DNA of 64,000 bases from Erodium maritimum (lineage: Eukaryota; Streptophyta; Magnoliopsida; Geraniales; Geraniaceae): the NCBI GenBank assembly GCA_963921825.1, contig OY997592.1, positions 21,641,432 to 21,705,431 of the forward strand, in the 5' to 3' direction. Within the stretch, counting starts at the first letter, position 1, and every line of letters starts with the position of its first letter. Below the pieces are notes generated by a model, which made no database searches, was not told the origin of the DNA, and saw only the letters and a program-made list of their open reading frames with translations. Positions 55,140 through 64,000 of this stretch are shown piece by piece. A program made the position numbers and the translations under genes.

Positions 55140-58100
55140 TCAACTTGTGACACAACTTTGGACATATGGGTGGCTCTGATTCACATACCTTTCCCATAGA
55201 GGCTTATACCTCTGGATACCCAACTTCAGCCACGGCTTCATGTTCCCATTGAAGTGAATAACTGCTGCACTCTCAATCAGTCTATTGTCAATGTTGAAAT
55301 CATAGCCCAATCCTAACACATGCCATCTGCGATCAAGCGGCTCCGTCAGCCCGTAGAAAGCTAGAAGACCGGCAGGAAGGGTGCCCAGCTTCCACAGTGT
55401 CCGATCAGCATTTTGCTCCTGCCACTGATGATAGCGCGCAGTCACATTTGCTTTCCTCCATGCAATCAAATCAAAGACATTCATACCAAATGCCCAACCA
55501 CATGCCTGGGGGTCAAACTTGGAGCTGATTATAGGGTTTGAAAAATTGAGATACTTGTAATATCTATGATATGCCTCTAGACAAGTTTCCACTGCCCCGT
55601 TCACATTTCCATGCAAATCCAGCGAAAATAGAGGGGTCAGATCCTTCTGGACAACAACATCATCATCAAGAAAAACCACCTTCTCCAGCTGCGGGTACAT
55701 CTCTGGGATGTAAAACCGGAGATGATTCAGCAAAGAGAGGTACTTCGGATTCCGCATTTTGGGTTCCACCTTCCAATCCCCGGAGCCATCAAAATAATAT
55801 GTCCGGGATTCTGCACTTAGGAGCTGTTTTATAACAGGAGCATAAGAAGCATTCAACCAAGAGAATTCTTCAATGTTCTGCACTTCTATGGTGGACCCTT
55901 TGAAATCGTTATCGAGGAACCACGCCTGCATGGCTCCATAGTTGACTCCATTCGTGGCAATGTGGAAGACGAGCTGCTTTGGATGGTCGGCATTGGAAAC
56001 AGTGGAAGTGACAACTACAGAGGTGGCCAGCACATTGTCAGAAAATATGCAGAAATGGTAGAGATTGTTGTCTGTGAGTCGGGGAGAGTTTCTCTGCTCA
56101 TGAGCAAGTTCTTCCAATGATGCTTTTTTCAGCCACTTTGCTGTGAGCTTAACGTTCATGCAATGGAGGCTCTTGGGTACTGCTTCAGCAACAAATTGAC
56201 CAAACACAGTGCTCTGAGCTGTTGCTGCATTAGCGCGCTCTTCTAGGGCCTGAATATGAGATTTCATTGTCATTATTGTGGTTGCAATATCGTAATGGGT
56301 ATCTTGTGCCTTGTAGATCAGAGATGATAAGCTTTTAATTGTAGGCTCTGCTTCCTCTAACTTGAGAGGCTCCCCTCTCATTGCAGCTTTTGAGAGCAAA
56401 AGCTGGCAACTTCTGATCTTTGAGCTCAACTGCCATGCAAGGTCAAGGTTATTGTGCTCTTTTGCAATTATGACATAAGCCTTGGCAAGTATCATTTGTT
56501 CTCCTAACTGCCGGGAAAATGAGGAAGCGCTCATTACTTCCTCAGTAAAATTTAGATCCATGCGAGAAACCTGTTTCATCACTGCATTTTCTTCCTGGAA
56601 AAGAAGATACATTGCTTAACAAGTTATTCAAAGAAAAAGAACAATTGATGAACTGCCTAATATATCAATCTCATACAAAAGTAGTTATCCACATATTGCA
56701 TAAAACATCAATACAAGAGAACCTTAAATGCCCAAAGAATGTACCACATTCTGTTATTATGTAGAAAGTATTATGAAGTTATATTTTCTCAAAAAAAAAA
56801 TGAAGTTATATTGGTGAAGAACTTATTTTTAATCCAGAATGGATTAGAGAACAGCAGTCTGAGAATCCCATTTAGTCTATGTATGCCAGGCATTAGTAAA
56901 TAGTTGATCACTCTGAATTTGTCTCCTTTTGCCTATTGGGTAATTTTGATTAATATGAAACGAAACAAAAGAATTATAATAATAAATTTAACAATGCCTT
57001 CATATCTATGTTCCACTAACATTTTTTCTCCATGAAAGCACTGCATCCATTTTATACAAACAAAAGAGAGAAAAACAGTATCTTAAGCCCTTATCTAAAT
57101 TCCACTAACAATTTTTGTTCTCCATGTGTTTCTCGAGCACTTCTTATAGTTTGTCCAGAAATTTGAGAGGACAAAAGAGTTACGGAGGTTTAAGAAGATA
57201 CGAGGCAGAATATAATATATCCAAGGGTTAAATCAATGCACCATCCAATTTTTAACTAATACAACTGCTTCCAACAATAGAACCAAGCAGCCACAAGCTT
57301 ATGGACCAACGTAAGAACCCTGGTTGCATCACTCATACTTGAGTGGTTAAGCAAGGAAAGCATAATCTTCATAAGGTGCTCCATATTTCTTAATCCAAAT
57401 ACAAAAATGACACAAACTTATCTAGTATGGCTTCTGGTCAAAGCTAAGCACGGATCATATCTATTATCAAGTTACTTAATATCCTCAACCATGTAGATAA
57501 GGTGTCACCCCACCACAAAGTATTCTAAGTGCAAGTCCTTTCCTACATAGAGCATAATATAAGGCATCATCATAAAGGTCAATTTGTGTTGATGAACATT
57601 ATGAGAGTGGAAATGCACATTGTAATGCAAAATTGAGTAAGATAAAAACGACATATCCATATATAGAAAATCTTATTTGATCATGCAACTAAATCTACAG
57701 ATATTAATCAATCTAGTATCAAAGCCCAGCCACCTAAACTTAAAGTTTAAAGTAATAGGTGGAGGCTCTAATACATGCTTATCAAGTGGTAAATGGATCT
57801 AAATCTTTTTGATGTGGGACTCTGACATCCCTCACGTGCAACTGGATATATGGGGCTCAGCACGTGTGGGCCATGGGACTCTGGCCTAAAACAGGCTGGC
57901 TCAATAATAGGATGACATAGGAGTTCAGGAGGAGATGGACCAGTTACCAAAATCCAACTCACCTAAAAGCTCGATCTGGTAAGTGAGACCCCAAGATACT
58001 TATCTTCTTCATGTAGAACTCTGACACCTAGTATGTAAGCTCATGAAACTTTGACGCAACATAACCCTCTTGCGTCTCAAAAGAATATAGGCTACTTCCA

Positions 58101-60114
58101 TGTTGAGGCTACTGCATCCTTATTAAAATCTTCTTTGTCAATCATTTAGGAGCTTCTCATGATCATACATACAAATGTGAGTATGAAGAAACTGATAATA
58201 CAGTGTCGCCTAAAACAATGGATATAAATTTTCAATGTAACTTTAGCTTTAATCAACATATTTTAGCAGTCAATGCAAACAAAATTTCATGCGCATTTAT
58301 ATGAGCACATTATCACACAATTGTTTATCGTGTATTAGTTCTAAATTTCTCATTAGGTTCACAAGGTGTAAATTACATTTTTGTGTAGAAAAATTTATGT
58401 ATAATAATTCTACCATAACTGTTTATGCCAACCAAAAATTAATGTAGTACAAAGGCATGAAATAAGTAGTTCGTAGGTATAATTATAAAATTTTGCAAAG
58501 TATAGGCACCACCTATTACCTATTTGACACAAAGCAATGATTTTGAAAAGGAAATCAACTGGTGAGAAATACTACAAGAAGATGGCATAACTTCAGTTGG
58601 CTTGCAAGTAGAAATTTCAATGCCATTCACTAACATATCACCTCCTTTGAATAAGTAGGGTCACTTGCGAAAAAACTACATTATGTATTTTCCACACTTT
58701 AAACTACCTTTATGTATTGTCCTCGTGCAAAAAACTACATTATGTATTGTCCATGTGCAAAAAACTACATTATGTATTGTCCACGTCCCTAATTTTAACG
58801 GAACATTCCAAATTTTGTAACTAAACGACCGTGGTCAAAAGATAGTGTAGTTTAAAAGCGTGGATGATACATAATGTAGTTTTTCGCAAGTGGACAATAT
58901 ATAATGTAGTTTTTAGCGATTAACACTAATAAATATATTGAGATAAGACCAAACACCAAAATGTTATTTTTTTTATGTGCACAGGATCCAAATTGTTAAC
59001 AAGGCGTATGAATGTATAGTTCCTAATTTCCTATACACAGCCATACTAATAGATCCGTACGAATATAACACTGTTCTCTCTTGCCAGTGGATCTGAGTTA
59101 GTAAACAAAGGTCATAAGATATCTGGTGATAAGCTAAGGTAGTCACTTATGGCATAATGTGATTGTGTGCTGGGTGATGGCCAATTAAAAGCATGTTGTG
59201 GAGTTTACAGACCATAACTATGAAATCAATTATATCATGTAAGAGTCTCAACTTCCAACAAAAATTAATATTGAGAAGAATATGGGCTTTGGACCATATG
59301 CAAATTTAGTTTTGCATAGATGCAGAATACTATGCTGAAACTTAGCCACCCTTGGTATTCAGTCTTCAGTTCCTCTGGGTGAACAGTTGGGATTTAGAAA
59401 GAGAAAACCAACAATAAATTACAGTCCCACGATACATAAACTTCCTTCATGAAATTAGTAAACAACTTCCAAGTCCTGAAATCTGGAATGCACCAAAGCT
59501 TCACAATTTTAAGCAGATAGCATCCGACAGTGAATGGAAGCATCAGCGCATTTGCAGTAAAATATTTCAATCATTATCTGAGGCATATCATATCCATTAT
59601 GCAACTCAAACATCTAGGCATTCACATCTGCATGATGTGAACAACCTGACCAAGAGATATGCCTCTAAACAGATGTCCATGGACTAGGTACTAGAGAGAT
59701 ACTTAATGAGGTAACTTAAATTGATTCATACTGGCATATAGATTATGGTATAGTATCCCAGTATATGGTTTGAGACATGAATTCAGAACATTCACAAGCC
59801 AAATAAAAACAGATCTCAAAGCCCACAGCATCAAGATCCAAAACTGATACAAACAACATATGCAACTCAACAGGTAATTGTGGAGTGGTCAAATTCAATC
59901 GCCACCAAATCTAAAGCAAACAGAAGCTGGAAGATCAATAAACAAGCACATGGGTTCTTACCAATACGGGCTGTTTGACCCGATCTTCGGAGTGATTATG
60001 CTGGACTACGAACAAAACCAAGCCAGCGAAAGAGAACAATCCAAGAAGCACCCAGATCCAATACGAAAACCTCCTCCGGACCGGGCGCCGGTAGTCGGCC
60101 GCGCGCCGCCGCAT
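55140..60114 (-). CDS. GAUT11: Galacturonosyltransferase GAUT10/11-like, two coding exons, 535 aa
   Basis: A GT8-family enzyme predicted to transfer galacturonic acid from UDP-GalA in the Golgi during pectin synthesis. Coding exons on the minus strand are 60114-59962 (51 codons) and 56594-55140. The 3367-bp phase-0 intron has donor GTAAGA and acceptor TTTTCCAG. The 535 aa match the usual length of about 536 for GAUT10/11. Exon 1 gives a short basic tail (MRRRAADYRRPVRRR) and a type II anchor (about residues 16-37, WIWVLLGLFSFAGLVLFVV). Then come a stem with NFTEEVMSASSFSRQLGEQM, the donor/metal motif VVFLDDDVVVQKD (DDD about 360-362), and the C-terminal HFNGNMKPWLKLG (about 498-510). Both exons are fully open and conserved, so it is very likely functional. 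GAUT11 is favoured over GAUT10 from remembered similarity only. The start is supported by the charged tail plus anchor. Confidence 0.92.
57700..58030 (-). mobile_element. TRIM-like small LTR remnant in the GAUT intron
   Basis: On the minus strand TGTCAGAGTTCTACATGAAG (from about 58024) and TGTCAGAGTCCCACATCAAA (from about 57829) look like two diverged LTR starts of the TGTTAGAGTCCCACATC type seen in plant TRIMs. A purine-rich GTGAGGGA stands just before the second. No coding capacity. Fossil; limits are approximate and the call is tentative. Confidence 0.4.
58662..58916. mobile_element. MITE-like fold-back with repeated ACTACATTATGTATTGTCC
   Basis: The left end CACTTGCGAAAAAACTACAT (58662 on) is mirrored by ATGTAGTTTTTCGCAAGTGG (58874-58893), and further copies of ACTACATTATGTATTGTCC or its complement occur five to six times. 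About 255 bp, inside the GAUT intron. The superfamily is not clear and no TSD was fixed. Confidence 0.6.
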
Positions 60115-60166
60115 CTTTCACGGGTTCCTTCCACAATTCACTACCAAATCAAGAGCACACATCGAC

Positions 60167-60208
60167 TCATCTCCTAGATTCGATTATTTCAAAAGGGCCT
60201 CTCAGCAT
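60167..60208 (-). CDS. Possible upstream ORF in the GAUT 5' leader
   Basis: A 13-codon frame (MLRGPFEIIESRR, then stop) ends 52 bases before the GAUT start. If the leader is spliced as suggested (acceptor TTCGCAG just before 60208), this is the first AUG of the exon and could lower translation of the main frame. Without that splice it is one of several AUGs. An inference from one sequence. Confidence 0.35.
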   Translation of the reverse strand: MLRGPFEIIESRR

Positions 60209-60830
60209 CTGCGAATCGGTTCCTTTTATTGGGTCATACACTTGGTCAGACAAATGAATACAGAGAATCGGAAAACAAAAGAAGAAAGAACCAAAATTTC
60301 GGTTAGTAGCTTGTTTGGGAGGTGAGAAAAAAATGGAAAGAGCAATGAAATGAATGATGGGATCTGCGAGAATTTGGAAACAGTAGAAAAGGGAGTGAAG
60401 AACTAAAGCAGAGGTTTTGGGAATGCGAGGAGCTTTGCGCTGAATCAATGTTATTGTTAATGAGCTTTGGTACGTAGAGGGAAATAACTTACCGTCAACA
60501 CCCGAGGCTAATCAAAAGATTGATTCGGCGTCCAAAGAAACAAACAATTAAGATCGGATTCAGTGGATTTTATAGTGAAGGGTTATATTCGGTGGGTCGA
60601 ATATACGGTGTAAGAAAAAGATTCGTTTAAGAAGGAGAGAGAAGCGACGAGAGAAAAGAAAGATATAGAGAAGAACGGATCGGAGGAAACAGATTTGACG
60701 TTGATAGATTTACAGACTCGGGAGAGATCAAATCGGGAGGAGAGAGAAAATCGAAGCCGAAACGTCAACAAAATCCTTTTTTTCATCACTTTCGACGATA
60801 CTTCTGATAACCACTGTAGAAGGTCTTAGT
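60209..60830 (-). other. GAUT 5' leader region with probable UTR intron
   Basis: On the minus strand a strong donor GACG/GTAAGTT stands at 60493/60492, and possible acceptors lie near 60209 (TTCGCAG) or 60230. This gives a 5' UTR intron of roughly 280 bp. The upstream leader (60494 to about 60790) is pyrimidine-rich on the minus strand. A transcription start cannot be placed. Confidence 0.45.
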
Positions 60831-61134
60831 GCCAAGAAAAGACACCAATGGAGTCAGCCATCTAATGAAAATGTATGTGCACTTCGATAGTACCCAAAAG
60901 GGGCAATTTGGAAAATTAGTCTTTAGACGATAACAAAATATAGTTTGTATGTAATTTTGTGGGGTGCGTTTGTAGATAGTCTTTATCCTTAATTTTATTT
61001 GCCATTAGCCGCCTTTTTTTCTTCTTATCTTCTTGTTTCAACTCAAAAGCACCCAAAAGTCATGAAATGTCCGGCTTATCCCTCATTTAAACACTTTTTC
61101 TCATTCTCTTCTTTTCTGTCCACTCTTATTTGAA

Positions 61135-61163
61135 AGGAAAGTGGGAAATAAGTCATTTCCCAC

Positions 61164-61199
<36 letters not shown>
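61135..61199. repeat. Perfect 15-bp inverted repeat followed by a CT microsatellite
   Basis: Arms AGGAAAGTGGGAAAT (61135-61149) and ATTTCCCACTTTCCT (61155-61169) around a 5-base loop, then (CT)n to 61199. On the GAUT strand this reads as a GA repeat followed by a hairpin, several hundred bases upstream of the gene. Confidence 0.9.
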
Positions 61200-61203
<4 letters not shown>

Positions 61204-62204
61204 CGGTCAGGGGAGGACTTCGGGGAGTTAAAGATATGCCACAACATATCATGCCATGAGAAAGTTACATAACATCGTAGAGCTTTCAGATATCTTCAAT
61301 TTGATATTTTTCGGGTCTAAATCGAAGTTCGTATAAAGAAGTTATGGTCATTTGAAGATATGTTGCGTGTTTAACCCCTTTTTACTTCAAAATACTATTT
61401 TTAAACTCCAAATGTCTATAACACTTTCCAACATTCACCGGTTTTTGTATGTTGTATTTAAAAATTAGATGTGTTTCGTCATTCATACTGAACTAGTTTT
61501 GACTCATTTAAAAAATGATGTATCGTGTTATATCATTTACTACATTATAATCAATTTAACTCGTGTTCGAATATAGTCATATGAATGATTAAGTATGATG
61601 TGTTCGATTATGTAATATTCATGGATAAGTTATCTTCGAGTTTTTCTTACATTTTTATAATTTGTAGGAGGATTGACAGCCCCATCTTTTACAAGTTTAT
61701 TTATTAATCTTTGTATTGTCTTATGCAAGTATATTTTTTGAACAAATTTTGTGTTGGACTAGACCTTTGTTACTATTTATTGAAAACTCTGAAGTTATGA
61801 AATGTTAATATTGAACTTGAACAAGGTTCTATACAAAAAAGATAGAGGAATTTATTTTGGTAAGGTCGAAAATTTTATAATAAAAAGGATTCGATCCAAG
61901 GAGGATTGAAACAAAACAAACCATAACAAAGGAGCTCTCATCAGGAGTTGCGGGAACAAACCCGAATACAGAGCAAACCAAAAACTAAAAGGCCGATGAA
62001 CAGTTTCTTAGGAGACCAGAAACAAGTGTCCCACCAACCAATGAACAGTACCTCAGTGTGAATAGGGTGAATCCACTTGTCCCAAATGGACTAAGTAATT
62101 CATTTCCCCTCCGCTCAACAATAGATCGACCCTAAATGTCCCTTCGAATGAGTACTCATTGGACCCAAGTGGGAGTAAATGAAACCTGAAACTGACACCT
62201 GAAC
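61200..62204. other. Unassigned intergenic sequence
   Basis: AT-rich. No gene or clear repeat structure was seen. 61860-62200 has a repeat-like texture (GATTCGATCCAAGGAGG, several CAATGAACAGTACC-type words) but no ends. The last five bases, TGAAC (62200-62204), would be the TSD of the copia element that follows. Confidence 0.4.
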
Positions 62205-62361
62205 TGTTAGAATATAGTTTTAATGCTGATTTAATATAATTTCCGTTTCCATATTTTATTATTAATTAGTTTCCGTTTCTACACTAATTGTATCATCAAT
62301 TGTATTTCCTTATATTGCAATGAGAATGATCGAAACCCCCAAAGGGGAATTGCAAATTTCA
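62205..62361 (+). repeat. Copia 5' LTR, 157 bp
   Basis: TG...CA ends; the right edge is fixed by the adjoining PBS. A TATA-like TATATTG (62312-62318) lies 40-50 bases before the end. Confidence 0.8.
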
Positions 62362-62599
62362 TGGTATCAGAGCACTGCGCCACTTCTCTCCTTTTTGCTT
62401 TCTCAGAACCAACCTTTACTTTTTCTATCTCTACACATCACCAAAGCACCTTCTAATCACAACCACTATCAAGCTACCTTACAACTCCAACACCAAGCCG
62501 TACCCCTCGGCTACAATAAAAAAAAAGGCCTTCAACAATTATATACGATCTCGTTTCTACCTTTTCGTTATCGTTTCTTCGTACCTATTTGGAGCCACG

Positions 62600-63930
62600 A
62601 TGTCTACCTCTCCTGCTGCGTCCTCTACTCCAACACCGTCATCTTCTCCACCCGTCACCAGTATGTATCACCCAACTTATTCTGTCACGAATCCATCTAA
62701 TTTTGTTCCTATCAAACTTACTATCAAAGATCAAATGTACAAACAATGGCGTGAAATGTTTAAAAATATTTGTAATAGCCATGATACTATTGATCATATT
62801 ACCGATTTACCTCCAACACCTATTTCTCCTTTATGGCGTCGTATCGATGCCCTTGTCATCACTTGGATTTACTCGACTGTTCACCTTGATCTCATTACTG
62901 ATATTTTTAAAACTGATGCCACTGCACTTGATTTGTGGAATTCAATTGAAGCTATTTTTCGGGACAACAAAATGTCTTGCGCTCTTCATCTTCAAAATCA
63001 GCTTCGTAATTTGAAAAAGGGTACCCTTACTATTTCTGGTTATTGTCAACAAATTAAACTTTTATCTGATTCACTTGCTGATGTTGACCAACCTATTACC
63101 GATCAAGAACTTGTGCTTCAAACACTGCACAGGCTCCCAGAATCTTTTTCCACTCTTATTGAAATTATCCCAAACCAAATTCCTTTTCCAAAATTCTCTC
63201 AAGTTCGCTCCATGCTCCTTCTTGCCGAAGAACGTCAAAATCGTTCCATTCATGCCCCCTCAGATACTTCTACTTTATTATACACCAACAACCATTCACA
63301 GTTCTCACAGTATGGACGGGGTAGATCTCGTGGTCGAGGACGAAGCTACGGTCGTGGACAAGGTCGTCACAGTACGTATCGTCCCTCTTTTAATCCTAAT
63401 GTTCATGCTAATTCTTTTGGTGGTAATTTTCATAGCCAGCAGCATTTTCGGCCTCAACAATCATTCTGGCCACATACAATTCAGGGCCATCCTCATCAAG
63501 CCCACATAGTCAGCAGCCCAGTCACCCATCAGCCCTCCTTGCTTGGCCCAATTCAGCAACACCAGTCCTTGCTGGGCCCTTATCCTCAGCAGCAGGCCCA
63601 TTCCGCCCAGAACATCACCGCACAGCACACAGGCGGACACGGCTCGACAGTCCCTTCCGGCTTCGCAGGCTTTGTCGGCTCCACGGCTCAGCTCAGCTCC
63701 TCGGCTCCATTTGGCTCGCGCAGCTCCAGCGCCACAACTCCTCTTCTCGGCTCGGCTGCGCAACACATATCATCCGATTTTCATTCAGAATTTTCAGCAC
63801 CAACAGATGGGCTTCTCCTCCCACACAAGCCCATCTCCTCTCCACAGCCCACTGATCAGCATCCTACAGATATATCAGCCTTATTTTCTACTATGACATT
63901 GCAGCAGCCATCACAAGAATGGTACATGGA
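62600..63930 (+). CDS. Copia gag (retrotransposon nucleocapsid precursor), left part of the polyprotein
   Basis: The frame starts MSTSPAASSTPTPSSSPPVT and contains the UBN2-type gag fold: YKQWREMFKNICNSHDTIDH, LWNSIEAIFRDNKMSCALHL, and SGYCQQIKLLSDSLADVDQP with ELVLQTLHRLPESF. An Arg/Gly-rich stretch (GRGRSRGRGRSYGRGQGRH, near 63320-63370) and a long Gln/Ser/His/Pro-rich linker lead into protease. The RG-rich stretch probably serves nucleic-acid binding in place of a CCHC knuckle, which I do not see. Fossil rules applied; no further detail is given. Confidence 0.8.
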
Positions 63931-64000
63931 TACAGGCGCCACGTCTCACACTGCATCTACTTTCTTCTCTTACTTCGTGTAATAATACTAATTCAATTAT

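Larger units (their letters stand above)
56595..59961 (-). other. GAUT large intron
   Basis: 3.4-kb AT-rich intron between the anchor exon and the catalytic exon. It carries at least one MITE-like fold-back (58662-58916) and a TRIM-like remnant (57700-58030). The rest shows no coding sequence. Confidence 0.85.
62205..64000 (+). mobile_element. Ty1/copia element with very short LTRs (Ale/Retrofit-like), left part only
   Basis: The 5' LTR is 62205-62361 (157 bp, TGTTAGAATA...AATTTCA), directly followed by a PBS TGGTATCAGAGC (62362-62373). A long gag frame begins at 62600, and protease sequence with EWYMDTGATSHTAS lies near 63920-63960. LTRs this short are characteristic of the Ale/Retrofit group; the lineage call is an inference. 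The rest lies outside the window, so wholeness and age cannot be judged. Confidence 0.85.

Noticed and set aside
57768-57962. Minus-strand frame in the GAUT intron as an extra exon
   Set aside because: Plant GAUT10/11 proteins need no residues here; exon 1 and exon 2 join in phase 0 to the full family length, and the stretch looks like a TRIM remnant.
61200-62204. Second host gene between GAUT and the right-hand copia
   Set aside because: No open frame with protein texture, no splice-like exon series and no known motif on either strand.

Overview
This is nuclear DNA of a flowering plant, most likely a eudicot; the species cannot be told from the window. The evidence is one well-conserved plant cell-wall gene (a GAUT10/11-type galacturonosyltransferase with plant splice sites) in a background of plant Ty3/gypsy chromoviruses, Ty1/copia elements, an L1 LINE, hAT, CACTA and Mutator-like transposons. 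No bacterial genes, rRNA, tRNA or CRISPR array was seen.

Layout. 1-2705: a piece of a gypsy LTR joined to a 5'-truncated L1 LINE. 2706-13180: an old minus-strand gypsy element (A) that carries a related solo LTR (7412-10868). 13181-36069: a four-deep nest. Copia B (LTRs at 13181-14742 and 35052-36069) was entered by a CACTA transposon (14966-30393, TSD TTA). The CACTA was entered by gypsy D (15401-27655, TSD CACAT). The 5' LTR of D was entered by a small hAT element (15832-16745, TSD TTGACACA). LTR divergence judged by eye (about 6% for B, about 1% for D) agrees with this order. The CACTA also carries a piece of a host cytosolic aspartyl-tRNA synthetase gene with its introns.

36070-40995: fragments, a GAA/GGA microsatellite and a 1.5-kb hAT MITE. 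40996-50364: a 9.4-kb hAT element (TSD ATTACAAC) with a BED finger and a dimerization domain but no catalytic core, split by a young non-autonomous copia (43214-48735, TSD CTGGG). 50365-55083: a decayed PIF/Harbinger-type Myb-like gene split by a long-TIR Mutator-like element that may have captured host sequence, then small repeats and a fragment of an unrecognised gene. 55140-60114: the GAUT gene on the minus strand (two coding exons, 535 aa), the only clearly functional host gene. 62205-64000: the left end of a copia element with very short LTRs.

The most unusual signals are non-coding. Several retroelements carry tandem arrays of small hairpins whose stems change in a paired way from copy to copy: a 43-bp x4 array in the solo LTR and a four-copy array in the copia B leader. 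Related gypsy LTRs also share a palindrome directly upstream of a 3'-splice-site-like tract.
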